A stretch of 64,000 nt of DNA, taken from contig NZ_CP102509.1 in assembly GCF_024611995.1 (NCBI RefSeq), positions 8,122,001 through 8,186,000 on the forward strand, given 5' to 3'. This DNA is from Streptomyces sp. NBC_00162 (GTDB lineage: Bacteria > Actinomycetota > Actinomycetes > Streptomycetales > Streptomycetaceae). Positions 52,256 through 61,242 of the stretch are shown in pieces (positions within the stretch are counted from its first letter, which is position 1; every line of letters begins with the position of its first letter). The notes beneath the pieces are model-generated. The model was not told the origin of the DNA. It did no database searches and was given only the letters and a program-made list of their open reading frames with translations. The position numbers and the translations under genes are program-made.

Positions 52256-52747
52256 CTACGCGGTCTGGGCGGAACGCCAGGCTGTCGCTTCGAGGAAGTG
52301 CACGTCGTAGCGGGCCTGTTCGGGCAGCAGGCTGTCGAAGGAGTCCAGGCCGTGCTGGATGCGGCCCAGCGTCCGGAAGTATCCGAAGCGATCGATACCC
52401 GGCGTCAGGACCGCCAGGAGCTCGGCGGTGCAGCCGGCAGCGGCACCGAAGGCATGCGCCACCTTCGGCGGCACGACGACCATGCCGCCCTGCCCCACCG
52501 ACGCCCTCTCCTCTCCGACAAGGAACTCCACCTTCCCGTCGAGCACGTAGAAGAGCTCCGTCGACACCGTGTGGTAGTGCGGCCGTGCGCCGTCGGCACC
52601 CTTGCCGAGAGCGAGGCGGCTGGCGCCCAGCGCGCCGCCGGTATCGGCGGCGTCGGCCAGCAGCCGGAAGCCTCCGCCGTGCGGCAGTGCTACGTACTCG
52701 GCTTCCTCGGGCCGCACGATCAGCGCGGTCTCGTTGCCAGTCTCCAT
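52256..52747 (-). CDS. cupin domain protein
   Basis: A 163-residue single-domain cupin from ATG 52747, with AGGAG six bases upstream. Cupin motif 1 reads GARPHYHTVSTELFYVLDGK and motif 2 has VVPPKVAHAFGA; the His/His/Glu metal ligands are recognisable (HYH, E, H). Metal-binding cupins include isomerases and dioxygenases; many small ones are unassigned. It lies downstream of the SDR gene on the same strand, separated by a hairpin. Confidence 0.88.
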   Translation of the reverse strand: METGNETALIVRPEEAEYVALPHGGGFRLLADAADTGGALGASRLALGKGADGARPHYHTVSTELFYVLDGKVEFLVGEERASVGQGGMVVVPPKVAHAFGAAAGCTAELLAVLTPGIDRFGYFRTLGRIQHGLDSFDSLLPEQARYDVHFLEATAWRSAQTA

Positions 52748-52800
52748 CAAGTCTCCTTGGTGGCGTCTCCGGGAGGAGGCGGCCTTCTGCGGTCGAAGCC

Positions 52801-52838
52801 CTGCCCCCCGTCGCCAAATGCAAGGCGACGAGGGGCAG
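52801..52838 (-). terminator. hairpin between SDR and cupin genes
   Basis: A 15-bp stem with one mismatch (CTGCCCCCCGTCGCC with GGCGACGAGGGGCAG) and an 8-base loop, after the SDR stop and before the cupin start. Confidence 0.65.
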
Positions 52839-52860
52839 GACAGGGCACTGTCCGGCCCGA

Positions 52861-53592
52861 TCAGGCGGCGTGGCCGCCGTCGACGGAGAACTCGGAGCCG
52901 GTGATGTAGTCGGCTCCGTCTCCGGCGAGGAAGGCGACCGTGGCTGCGATCTCCTCAGGACGGCCGAACCGGCCGAGGGCCGTCATCGCGGCCTGGGGGT
53001 CCGCGTGGGGTCCGTCGGCCGGGTTCATGTCGGTGTCGACCGGCCCGGGGTGGACGATGTTGGCGGTGATGCCCCGTCCGCCGAGCTCCCGGGCGAGCGC
53101 CTTGGTGAGCCCGGTCAGCGCCGACTTGCTCATCGCGTAGAGCGTTCCGCCGGGGCCCGGTACGCGCTGGGTCATGCAGGTGCCGATGGTGATGATCCGG
53201 CCTCCCCGGCCCATGTGAGCGGCTGCGGCCTGCGAGGCGAGGAAGGTACCTCGTACGTTGACCGCGAGCACGCGGTCGACGTCGGCCAGCGTCAGCCCGT
53301 TGAGCGGGCCCAGGACGCCCGCGCCGGCGTTGTTGACCAGCACGTCGAGCCGGCCGAGTGTCTGCACCGCCCAGTCAACGGCACCCGCCGCGTCACCGAC
53401 GTCGCCCGCGTCCGCCCTGACGGCGACGCCCCGGCGGCCGATCGCCTCGATCCTGCGGACCACTTCCTTGGCCGCCGCCTCGTTGGCCGTGTAGGTGATG
53501 GCCACATCGGCTCCCGCCTCGGCCATGGCCAGTGCGATCGCCGCGCCGATGCCCCGGCTGCCACCCGTCACCAGAACCGCCTTGCCGTTCAT
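52861..53592 (-). CDS. SDR family NAD(P)-dependent oxidoreductase
   Basis: A 243-residue classical SDR. Cofactor loop TGGSRGIG is near residue 9, NNAGAG is at strand 4, catalytic Tyr/Lys are in YAMSKSALTG, and the C-terminus ends DYITGSEFSVDGG. The Ser before the Tyr is replaced by TIGTCMTQ, where Thr or Cys may serve. ATG 53592 has GAGGAG upstream. Substrate unknown. It precedes the cupin gene. Confidence 0.92.
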   Translation of the reverse strand: MNGKAVLVTGGSRGIGAAIALAMAEAGADVAITYTANEAAAKEVVRRIEAIGRRGVAVRADAGDVGDAAGAVDWAVQTLGRLDVLVNNAGAGVLGPLNGLTLADVDRVLAVNVRGTFLASQAAAAHMGRGGRIITIGTCMTQRVPGPGGTLYAMSKSALTGLTKALARELGGRGITANIVHPGPVDTDMNPADGPHADPQAAMTALGRFGRPEEIAATVAFLAGDGADYITGSEFSVDGGHAA

Positions 53593-53785
53593 GCGCTCTC
53601 CTCGTCATTGGTTGCTGGTTCAATGAAACGAGACGGCGATCGCCGGCGCTGGCGGGAATCGGACCTGGCGTTCAGCCCGCCAAGGTACGGGGGTACCGGT
53701 AGGCGCAGTGGGCGTTGACCGAGCCGGCGATCGCCGCGCGGAAGGCGGACCCGAGCCCGAGCCTGACTGCGTAGCGCCGATGCGG

Positions 53786-54832
53786 TCAGCTGAAGAACGG
53801 GTCGTCCACGACGTGGACCCAGGCGCCGTCCGGCTGGCGTCGGAGGATCTCCGTGGTCGTGGAGATCACCGGCTCGGGGCCGACGCCCGTCAGGGTGGCG
53901 GTGTTCGACACCAGGGCGACGTCGTCCACCTGCCGGATTTCGCGCAGCTCGAGCTTGAGGCGGGCGCCGTTGCCGATCAGCTGTTGCAGGGCGTTCCGGA
54001 TGGCCTCGGTGCCCACCAGGTGGGTTCCGGGGGTGGGGACGAAGTGCGCGTGCGGCTCGTACAGCGACACCAGACCCTCGATGTCGCCCGCTTCCAGGTA
54101 CTCCATGAACATGGCCCCGACCTGCTCGGGCGTCTCCGCACGGCGCCGGGCGACGGCGCCGACGGGCTTGTCGCCCCAGCCTGCCGCGGCAATCAGGTCG
54201 TACCAGTCAGGGTGGGCGCCGTAGGGCAGATGGTGGCGCAGCAGCGTTCCCGGGAAGGTCAGCGGAGACGCCTTCTGCGGCTTGGACCTGGCCTGGGCGA
54301 CGATCGCGTCGCTCAGCGCGTAGCCCAGGTCCATGCGGGGGAGCAGGGCGTGCACCTCGTCGGCGAGGCCGGCCGGAAGGCTCTCGCGCCGGACTCCGAG
54401 GATGTCGGTGCCAATGCCCGCCTGCGCCAGCGCCACCTCGGTGCCCTTCCGCCCGGCGATGCCGTCCGAGGTGTGCAGCGCGATGGCGTCCCAGACGATG
54501 GCGATACGCCGTTCCTCGACACCGCGTTCGCGGAGGAACACCGCTGCGGTATCGGCACCGTCGACCTCGAAACGCTGATCGCCGTTGCCCTCCTCGCTCA
54601 GCCCGATGTCGTGCAGGACGCAGCTGATGAACAGCAGTTCGTCATCGTAGTCGGTACCTGCGCGCAGCCCCTGGTGCCGGGCGTGGGCGCGGGCGAAGAC
54701 GTAGCTGCGGACGCTGTGAAAGAAGACGAAGGCGGGCGTGGCCCCCGCCGCAAAGGCGTAGGTGTCCCGGGCAAGGCCCGTGTCCGGGAGGCCGAGCCGC
54801 TCGAAGACGGGCAGGGGTGCGTGGTTGGTCAC
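53786..54832 (-). CDS. HD-domain hydrolase fused to a SnoaL-like domain
   Basis: 348 residues from GTG 54832 (MTNHAPLPVFERLGLP). The N-terminal two thirds are an HD phosphohydrolase-like domain of the cyanamide-hydratase-like type: FHSVRSYVFARAHARH supplies the first His and LLFISCVLHDIGLS the HD pair. From about residue 225 a SnoaL/NTF2-like barrel follows (AMFMEYLEAGDIEGLVSLYE, LVGTEAIRNALQQLI). Both parts occur separately in many genomes; the fusion suggests that one small molecule is handled by both. Neighbours are an SDR gene and a divergent GlxA regulator. Confidence 0.85.
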   Translation of the reverse strand: MTNHAPLPVFERLGLPDTGLARDTYAFAAGATPAFVFFHSVRSYVFARAHARHQGLRAGTDYDDELLFISCVLHDIGLSEEGNGDQRFEVDGADTAAVFLRERGVEERRIAIVWDAIALHTSDGIAGRKGTEVALAQAGIGTDILGVRRESLPAGLADEVHALLPRMDLGYALSDAIVAQARSKPQKASPLTFPGTLLRHHLPYGAHPDWYDLIAAAGWGDKPVGAVARRRAETPEQVGAMFMEYLEAGDIEGLVSLYEPHAHFVPTPGTHLVGTEAIRNALQQLIGNGARLKLELREIRQVDDVALVSNTATLTGVGPEPVISTTTEILRRQPDGAWVHVVDDPFFS

Positions 54833-55314
54833 GGCATCTCTCTTTCGTGTGCGGAAGTGCGCGGATGTGCGCGGCACCGGGCGGAACGGCGTGATGGCCG
54901 GCCGGCAGGCCGCGGATGGTGGGAGCCGCGGCTGTGGAGCGCTGACGGGGCGCCGGTCGCGTGGTGTCGGCGTGACGGGCCCTGGCCTTGGCCGGCGTTC
55001 GCCGGTGCCGGATCACACCGTGCGGGTCCATGCGGCTTCCTGGACCTGCTTGATGAGCTCCTCGGTCGCCGCGGGCCAGACGTTCCGGTGCTTCCCGTAG
55101 CGCCCGTTCGTCGTGAGGTTCGATGTGCCTGGCCGGGGTGGCAGTGAGGCGGCGGACCGCACCGGTGAGGCGTCCTCGCCGGTCCGCTGGGCCACCACCA
55201 CCACGTCCGGCAGTGACGGCAGGAAAGCGCCTCCATCAGTCATGAAATGACCGTAGGCACGAACAGAGTGAGGGAGTCAGTGGCACTCGTGCCATGCAGC
55301 GATAGAATCGTGCC
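54833..55314. other. intergenic region between HD-SnoaL gene and GlxA regulator
   Basis: 480 bases. A 76-codon frame on the minus strand (55243 to 55013, starting MTDGGAFLPSLPDVVVVAQR) is open, but I do not recognise it and see no strong RBS. The right end carries the GlxA promoter and an inverted repeat. Nothing else is clear. Confidence 0.4.
55281..55314 (+). promoter_or_regulatory. inverted repeat and -10 element before GlxA gene
   Basis: TGGCAC and GTGCCA form a perfect palindrome with a 2-base spacer (55281-55294), and its half-site CGTGCCAT recurs at the start codon. TAGAAT at 55303-55308 is a good -10 box only six bases before ATG 55315, which would place the transcript start at the ATG. 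Confidence 0.55.
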
Positions 55315-56307
55315 ATGGGAGTTCACACCTCCGGCGGCAGCCACCACGTGGTCGTGGTGGCGCTCGAGAACGTCCTCGCACTCGACATCGGGATTCCGTT
55401 GCAGGTCTTCGGAAGCTGGCCGGACGGGCCGTACTCGATGACGGTGTGCACGGAACGGCCTGGGCTGGTCTCGGTGCACGGAGGCCCGGCACTGTCCGTC
55501 GCCGATGGGTTGGACGCCCTGGGGACCGCGGACACCGTGATGGTCCCGGGGTACTTGGAGCCCGACCCACCCTCCGCCGCGGTCACCGCCGCGCTCGCGG
55601 AGGCGGCGGCCCGCGGCAGCCGAATGGTGTCCATCTGCTTGGGGGCGTTCGCCCTCGCCGCCGCCGGCCTGCTCGACGGCCGCCGGGCCACCACGCACTG
55701 GCGGTACGCCGCGGCGCTGGCCCGGCAGTACCCGCAGGTGACGGTTCAGCCGCAGGAGCTGTACATCGATGAAGGCCAGATGCTGACCTCAGGCGGCGTC
55801 GCCGCAGGGCTCGACCTGTCCCTGCATCTCATCCGCCGCGATCACGGCGCCCGCCTGGCGAACCAGCAGGCCCGCCTGCTGGTCACCGCCCCACACCGCA
55901 CCGGCGGTCAGGCCCAGTTCGCCGACCTGCCGGTGGCCGCGGACGCCTCCGGCGGAACGGCGCCCGTGTACGAGTGGGCCCTGCGCCACCTGCACCAGCC
56001 AGTCACCGTCGACCAGTTGGCGCGCCAGGCCGGCACGTCCCGCCGCACCCTCATCCGTCGCTTCCACTCCGACACCGGTCGGCCGCCCATGAGTTGGCTG
56101 CTCGACGCAAGGCTCGGCCTCGCACGGGAACTCCTGGAATCGAGTGACCTGACGGTCGAGGCTGTCGCACGGCGCTGCGGCCTGGGCACGCCGGCCAACT
56201 TCCGGACCCTGTTCAAGGCACGCGTCGGGGTACCGCCGCGCACTTACCGCGAGACATTCAACTCCGCCAGCACCGACGAGATTCAGGTACTGGCCGACCA
56301 GCCTTAA
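55315..56307 (+). CDS. GlxA family (DJ-1/AraC) transcriptional regulator
   Basis: 330 residues. N-terminal DJ-1/PfpI-like domain (VVVALENVLALDIGIPLQVF, then MVSICLGAFALAAAGLLDG with the elbow Cys) and C-terminal AraC-type HTH (VTVDQLARQAGTSRRTLIRR, PPRTYRETF). No RBS precedes ATG 55315, consistent with a leaderless message. It is divergent from the HD-SnoaL gene across 480 bases and may regulate that gene together with the SDR and cupin genes. The signal is unknown. Confidence 0.9.
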   Translation: MGVHTSGGSHHVVVVALENVLALDIGIPLQVFGSWPDGPYSMTVCTERPGLVSVHGGPALSVADGLDALGTADTVMVPGYLEPDPPSAAVTAALAEAAARGSRMVSICLGAFALAAAGLLDGRRATTHWRYAAALARQYPQVTVQPQELYIDEGQMLTSGGVAAGLDLSLHLIRRDHGARLANQQARLLVTAPHRTGGQAQFADLPVAADASGGTAPVYEWALRHLHQPVTVDQLARQAGTSRRTLIRRFHSDTGRPPMSWLLDARLGLARELLESSDLTVEAVARRCGLGTPANFRTLFKARVGVPPRTYRETFNSASTDEIQVLADQP

Positions 56308-56324
56308 ACGTTGGGACACGGCAG

Positions 56325-56356
56325 AAGGGCCCCGATCCCTGAGGATCCGGGCCCTT
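56325..56356. terminator. hairpin between GlxA gene and initiator tRNA
   Basis: A 14-bp stem with one mismatch around a CTGA loop, starting AAGGGCCC and ending GGGCCCTT. It separates the plus-strand GlxA gene from the minus-strand tRNA and can terminate both. Confidence 0.8.
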
Positions 56357-56367
56357 CCTTCCATCAG

Positions 56368-56441
56368 TAGCGGGGACAGGATTTGAACCTGCGACCTCTG
56401 GGTTATGAGCCCAGCGAGCTACCGAGCTGCTCCACCCCGCG
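56368..56441 (-). tRNA. initiator tRNA-fMet (CAT anticodon)
   Basis: A 74-base cloverleaf on the minus strand: 5' CGCGGGG acceptor arm, D-loop AGCTCGGTAGCT, anticodon loop CTCATAA with CAT at 56407-56405, three consecutive G-C pairs in the anticodon stem, and T-arm GGTTCAAATCC. The unpaired first position and the GGG/CCC anticodon stem identify the initiator. CCA is not encoded. Confidence 0.93.
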
Positions 56442-56444
56442 TCG

Positions 56445-56867
56445 GTGAACCCCACCCTACGGCACTGCCCGGCGGTACTCGACCGGCTTTCGCTCAGGGT
56501 GCGGGGACCTGGACCGGCCGACGGGTCTCATGACCCCGGCCGAACTGGAGGGTTCTGGTCCCTCGACAGCTGGCGCGAGGCACGGAGGGGGTGGGAGGAC
56601 CTCTACCCCTTCCCCTTCCACCCCGACCCTGGCGGGCTCATCCCCTGGGGCCACGACGAGCACAGCAGCGAGTACTACTTCCTGGCCAGCGACCCGGATC
56701 CGGGCAATTGGGAGATCGTGGTCGGCAGCGAGTGTGCGGAGTGGTACCGCACCAGCGGCACCTTCACCGACTTCCTGATGCGCTGCGTCGACGGCCTCGA
56801 CCGGGCGTCGTTCATGGACCGGGCCTGGCCCGCGGCCGACGCCCGCTTCGAACCTTTCGAAAGCTAG
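56445..56867 (+). pseudogene. SMI1/KNR4 (SUKH)-like protein, N-terminally truncated
   Basis: The frame is recognisable from about 56560: SWREARRGWEDLYPFPFHPD, GGLIPWGHDEHSSEYYFLAS and GNWEIVVGSECAEWY match SUKH-type proteins, many of which are immunity proteins against polymorphic toxins. The first 35 codons, next to the tRNA, do not look family-like and no RBS is seen, so the N-terminus is probably lost. The 3' end is intact. Confidence 0.5.
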
Positions 56868-57226
56868 GTCCTACGACCGACGCCTGCCGAGAGGACCACT
56901 GCGATCGTCGAGTTCGCCGATCGCACGCAGAGAGGCCGCGTGGGACGCACCGGGCCTGCACGGGCCCCTCCCCGCCGACCATCTGTCCCGCATAGCCGAA
57001 CTCGGCGATCCCATCGCGGTGCCCGTGATCACCGACACCCTCGCGTGGGCGCTCCACCGCTGCGCGGGGAGCGGTCAGAAACGGACAGGTCCCCTCACCG
57101 TTCACCGGCGAGGCGGCCTCGTGGTCATTCCGCCCGACTGGGTGAAGCCGGCGTCGCGGCGATGAGTCTGCGGGCGCCCGCAGGTCTATCTCTTGACGGA
57201 GACAACCGACTCATCGGGAGTAAGCC
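56868..57226. other. region between SUKH-like remnant and RibD-like gene
   Basis: About 360 bases. A short plus-strand stretch reading WDAPGLHGPLPADHLSRIAE then ELGDPIAVPVI looks like a decayed coding fragment that I cannot name. GGGAGT before ATG 57227 is the RBS of the next gene. Confidence 0.35.
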
Positions 57227-57871
57227 ATGGGCCTCATCCACATCGAGCTGTTCGCGACCCTCGACCTCGTCGGGCAGGCGCCCGGCGGCCCCGACGAGGA
57301 CCCGGTGGGGTTCCCGTTCGGCGGCTGGCAGGCGCCCCTGCTGGACGAGGTCGCCGGGGCGCAGGTCGGTGCCGCGTACGAGGGCACGGACGCCCTTCTG
57401 CTCGGCCGGCGGACGTACGACATCTTCGCCGCCTACTGGCCGCATCAGGAGGGCGGCGAGGACAACGAGATCGCCACGCTCTTCAACAGCGTCCCGAAGT
57501 ACGTGGCCTCCCGCGGCAGGCCCGACCTCTCGTGGGCCGGGTCCACGCAGCTGGGCCCGGACCTCGCCGACGCGGTGCGTGAGATCCGTGACCGGCACGA
57601 GCACGTGAAGGTCGTCGGGAGCCTGAACCTCGTTCAGACCCTCCTGCGCGAAAAGCTCTTCGACCGTCTCGACCTCTGGCTGCACCCGATCGTGCTCGGC
57701 GTCGGGAAGAAGGTGTTCGACGACGGCGCGGTGCCCACCAACGTCAGGCTCCTCGCACCCCCGGTAGCCAGCCCGAAGGGCACCGTGTACCTGCGCTACG
57801 GGCTCGCCGACGGCACTCCCGCGACGGGGGACATGAGCGCACCCGATCGCGGTGTCGGAAGCGAAGACTGA
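57227..57871 (+). CDS. RibD C-terminal/dihydrofolate-reductase-like protein
   Basis: A 214-residue single-domain reductase of the RibD_C family, widespread in actinobacteria. [36 protein letters not shown] and [20 protein letters not shown] match the NADPH-binding core. ATG 57227 has GGGAGT upstream. The substrate is unknown; it is not the riboflavin enzyme itself. A fragment of a related gene lies at 52085. Confidence 0.9.
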   Translation: MGLIHIELFATLDLVGQAPGGPDEDPVGFPFGGWQAPLLDEVAGAQVGAAYEGTDALLLGRRTYDIFAAYWPHQEGGEDNEIATLFNSVPKYVASRGRPDLSWAGSTQLGPDLADAVREIRDRHEHVKVVGSLNLVQTLLREKLFDRLDLWLHPIVLGVGKKVFDDGAVPTNVRLLAPPVASPKGTVYLRYGLADGTPATGDMSAPDRGVGSED

Positions 57872-58046
57872 GGCCACCGCGCGCCTGGTGGGTCCGTGCC
57901 GCTGTGGAACGGGCACCGGGATACCGGCCGCCCCAGCTGCCCACCCTGCCCCGGGCCGGAGAGACCCGCAGGGCGGGCCAGGGTGGTTCGGGAGGCCGGC
58001 CCGACGACCGTCGGTTGTCCGTGGGCCGCCTGGTACGCGTCCGGCC

Positions 58047-58172
58047 GGGACGGAAACCTCGATCTGGTACGCCAACCACATCGAAGCGGTCGTCTGCCTG
58101 GAGGGCGAGGCCGAGCTCACCGACGAGGAAAGCGGCGAGCAGTACTGGATCAGGCCCGGAACCATGCACCCG
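58047..58172 (+). pseudogene. ectoine synthase (EctC)-like cupin fragment
   Basis: The segment [20 protein letters not shown] followed by [20 protein letters not shown] is strikingly like the cupin core of EctC (WYANHIEAV with the metal-binding Glu and the GEAELT strand). The residues before it are frame-broken, and the C-terminal third, including the His-rich end, is missing. No ectA, ectB or ectD is adjacent. It is a dead remnant. Confidence 0.6.
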
Positions 58173-58627
58173 CGACAACCGGCCCGCGTGACGCCAGTGC
58201 TGCCCCGCTGCCAGAGCCGCGGCGCCTGCCGCCCGGTGTAACGCCAGGGCTGTTCCGGCTGTTGTGCCCTCGGTGCCGGCCGCTGAACTGCTGCCGCGTC
58301 CGTACGCAGATACGCCCAGGCGGACCGGCCGGCCTCTCGTCGATGGCAGTACCGAGCGGTCCCAGGATCTGAGCACAGGGCGCTGATTTCTTAGCATCAG
58401 AGGCCAATTATTCGCCCGGCCGCCGCCAGACCGACTACAAAGGATCGGACCGGACCGGACCGAACACGGCGACGGGGATGATGGAGGAATGCCTTGCCCG
58501 CCTGTGCACATTCAGCAGCGAGGCTTGTTCATCGAGCTCCACATCGAGCCGCCTGCAGAATACGGGACTTCGCATTGTCGGGTTTCGCAACACCTTCGAG
58601 AACGGGCAGGCCCCGCCGGAGGTATAA
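58173..58627. other. degraded region before the IS5-type element
   Basis: About 450 bases with no intact gene. It shows short open pieces in several frames and a GGACCGGACC-type repeat near 58446. The sequence is less GC-biased than the neighbouring genes, consistent with decay. Confidence 0.35.
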
Positions 58628-59490
58628 GACCGTGTCCTACATGGCTCGTTGACCGTTGTGGTGGGCATGGGGAGTGGACGGTGGGGATGGATCGTTCCGG
58701 ATGGACTGTGGGAGATAGTGCGGCCGTTGTTGCCGCCGGCACGGGTCCGGCCGCAAGGTGGCGGGATCGCGAACATCGATGATGAGGCGGTCTTCGCCGC
58801 CATCATCTACGTGCTGGTCAGCGGGTGCGCCTGGCGGGCCCTGCCTCCGTGCTTCGGGGCGTCGAAGTCGACTGTGCACCGCCGGTTTGTCATCTGGTCG
58901 CGGGCCGGGGTCTGGGGCCGGCTTCACCAGAAGGTCCTCCAGCTCCTGGACGAACAGGGCCTGGTCGACCTCTCCCGTTCGGTACTCGACTCCGCACACG
59001 TCCGCGCTAAAAAGGGGGCGAACTCACAGGTCCGAGTCCCGTGGACCGGGGCAAGTCAGGTTCCAAGATGCACGTCCTGTCGGACGCGGATGGACTGCCC
59101 CTACGCGTCGGACTCTCCGCGGCGAACACCCACGACAGCCTCGGGCTGAAGCCGATGCTGTCTCATTTCCACATGGGACACGAATCCCACGCAGCCGATT
59201 CCAAGCCGACACGACTCCACGCGGACAAGGCCTACGACATCCCCCACCTGCGGCGATGGCTCTGGGGCAAGCGGATCGGGGTCCGCATCGCCCGCAAGGG
59301 CATCGAGTCCAGCGAACGATTGGGTCGCCGCCGGTGGGTGATCGAGCGGACGATGTCCTGGCTTACCGGCTACCGCCGGCTCAACCACCGCTATGAGCGG
59401 AACCCCGGCAACTACCTGGCCTTTCTCGGCCTGGCCGCAGCCATCTGCTGCTACAAACGCTTCCTCAACCTCACCATGTAGGACACGGTC
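58628..59490 (+). mobile_element. IS5-family (IS427-like) insertion sequence with TAA duplication
   Basis: An 863-base element. Its ends GACCGTGTCCTACATGG and CCATGTAGGACACGGTC are perfect inverted repeats of 17 bases. It is flanked on both sides by TAA (58625-58627 and 59491-59493), the TNA-type duplication of this group. It carries one two-frame transposase. Ends and duplication are intact, which suggests a fairly recent insertion. Confidence 0.88.
58667..59481 (+). CDS. IS5-family transposase, two frames joined by -1 frameshift
   Basis: The first frame (ATG 58667, MGSGRWGWIVPDGLWEIVRP) carries the N-terminal DNA-binding part, ending SRSVLDSAHVRAKKG; the first catalytic Asp is in LDSAHV. 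The second frame carries DRGKSGSKMHVLSDADG, LHADKAYD with the second Asp, and the Glu in RRWVIERTMSWL. The switch is at A5G5 (59009-59018), where A-AAG-GGG is a legal -1 slippery heptamer. Programmed frameshifting is known for this IS group, but a missing G would look the same. Together they encode about 270 residues. Confidence 0.88.
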
Positions 59491-59654
59491 TAAGTCCGTA
59501 ACGTGCGGGACTCGGTCGCGCCGGGAATCCGCCGAACGGAAGCGCTGCCGTTCGGCTCGGGGCGCCAAAGAAGGAGTGAGGCCCTCACCAGGGGCTCATT
59601 TCAACCGTACGATCTGCGATTCCCTCCCTGGGGATCCAGGGAACAGGAGCGAAT

Positions 59655-60479
59655 GTGATAGTCAAGCGCACCGGTCGCCTCGCAATACTTGCCGCCGTAC
59701 CCACCGCCGTGTTCCTGACTCTTGGATTTCCTGGACCCGCTCTCGCGGAGGGCGGAAAGGCCTACCAGATCGATCTGGCGCAACTGAACGAATCAGGCTC
59801 CAGCGGTACGGTCATGCTCAGCCTCAAAGGCAACCAACTCACCGTGCAAATCCAGTCCGAGGGCATGGTGCCCGGACAGCCGTCGGCCCAGCATCTGCAC
59901 GGCTCGACGAAGGGGCACGACTTCCACTGCCCGGACGCCACCGACGACACCGACGGCGACGGGGTCCTCAGCAACACCGAGGCCACGCATGACTACGGCG
60001 ACATCAACATCTCACTCACCACGGCCGGCGACACCAAGGCCACCAGCGGTCTCGCCGTGGAGCGGATGCCCGTCGCCGACAAGCAGGGCAAGGTCTCCTA
60101 CAAGCGGACGATCGCCGTCGGCCAGGACGTGGTCGACCACATCAAGGACCTGCACGTCGTGCAGCACGGCATCGACCGCAACAAGAACGGCAAGTACGAC
60201 TTCGAGGGGGCCGGCAAGAGCGAGCTCGACCCGAAGCTACCCCAGGAGGCCACGGCTCCGACCAACTGCGGAGAGGTCAAGGGCGCGGCTGTGGGGTCCA
60301 TCCCGGTCGGCGGCATCGAGACCGGCGGCGGTTCTCCGCAGCACGCGGCCGTGCCGGTGACGGTGCGCGACGGTGCGGCGATCACCGTACTCGCCGTGGT
60401 GGCCGGCGTGGTGGCCGTCGTGCGGAAGAGGGCCGCTGTCGTCCCCGTCCGCGGGGAGACCACCGAGGGCGGCGCGTGA
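59655..60479 (+). CDS. CHRD-domain secreted protein with C-terminal membrane anchor
   Basis: 274 residues. Signal peptide (AILAAVPTAVFLTLGFPGPALA), then a CHRD-type beta domain with SSGTVMLSLKGNQLTVQIQS and the His-containing SAQHLHGSTKGHDFHCPDA; an acidic DDTDGDGVLSNTE loop resembles a Ca2+ site. A hydrophobic segment (AAITVLAVVAGVVAVV) and RKRAAVV close the protein, the layout of a wall-anchored precursor but without an LPXTG or LAXTG motif. GTG 59655 has GGAGCG upstream. The stop overlaps a class F sortase gene, so the two are translationally coupled. Confidence 0.85.
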   Translation: MIVKRTGRLAILAAVPTAVFLTLGFPGPALAEGGKAYQIDLAQLNESGSSGTVMLSLKGNQLTVQIQSEGMVPGQPSAQHLHGSTKGHDFHCPDATDDTDGDGVLSNTEATHDYGDINISLTTAGDTKATSGLAVERMPVADKQGKVSYKRTIAVGQDVVDHIKDLHVVQHGIDRNKNGKYDFEGAGKSELDPKLPQEATAPTNCGEVKGAAVGSIPVGGIETGGGSPQHAAVPVTVRDGAAITVLAVVAGVVAVVRKRAAVVPVRGETTEGGA

Positions 60480-61215
60480 AGCCGGCCCCGGCGCTGGCCG
60501 CATCCGCCGCACGGCCCCTTCGCCGCCGGACCGCAGGCCCCCTGGTGGCCGCCGCCCTCGCCGGGCTGCTCCTCGCGGGGTGCGCCGGCCAGCACGCGGT
60601 GAAGCCCCCGCCCCTGAGGGGCAAGCCCTCCAGGGCGGGGCACCGGGGGCCGTCGGCGCCGCTCCCACCGGGAAGGCACCCGCCGACGGTGACTCCGCGT
60701 CACCCGAGGGCGGATCGCAGAGCGGTACGGGCACGGGTCCGGGCCAGGCCGGGCCCGTCCTCGCCCGGTCGGAGCCGCAGAAGATCACGATCCCCTCCCT
60801 CGGCCTGTCCAGCTCCCTGGAGACGCTGCGGCAGAACGCGGACGGCACCATGCAGACCCCGAAGGACCCCGCGCTCGCGGGCTGGTACGAGCCGGGTCCG
60901 ACCCCCGGCTCCCAGGGACCGGCCGTCATCGCCGGGCATGTCACGTGGAACGGAGCATCCGCCGTGTTCGAGAAGCTGAAGACGATGAAGGCCGGTGACA
61001 CCATCAAGGTGACCCGGCGGGACAGCAAGACGGTCACGTTCACGGTGGACCGGGTCGCGGAGTACCCGAAGGCCGAGTTCCCCACGCTGGAGGTCTACAA
61101 GAACCTCGACCACGCGGGCCTTCGCCTGGTCACCTGCGGCGGCGACTTCGACCCGAAGAAGCACTACTACGACAGCAACGTGGTGGTGTTCGCCCGTATG
61201 ACGGGCGCCGCGTAG
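60476..61215 (+). CDS. class F sortase, lipoprotein type (frameshifted)
   Basis: GTG 60476 starts a signal peptide with lipobox LLLAGCAG, then a Pro-rich linker. The frame breaks at the C5 run 60605-60609; adding one C continues as PEGQALQGGAPGAVGAAP into the sortase domain, giving about 246 residues. Catalytic residues are His in VIAGHVTWNG, Cys in LRLVTCGGDFD and a later Arg (VVVFARMTG). Class F sortases join surface proteins by a transpeptidase mechanism; the neighbouring CHRD protein is the obvious partner although it lacks a classical sorting motif. Confidence 0.87.
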
Positions 61216-61242
61216 CCAGGCCGGCGGGGCCGGGAAAGTCGT

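Noticed and set aside
55013..55243. 76-codon minus-strand ORF
   Set aside because: No recognised family, no convincing RBS; kept only as a note in the intergenic entry.
56368..59490. Genomic island integrated at the initiator tRNA
   Set aside because: The remnants lie on the 5' side of the tRNA, there is no integrase and no repeated tRNA 3' end was seen.
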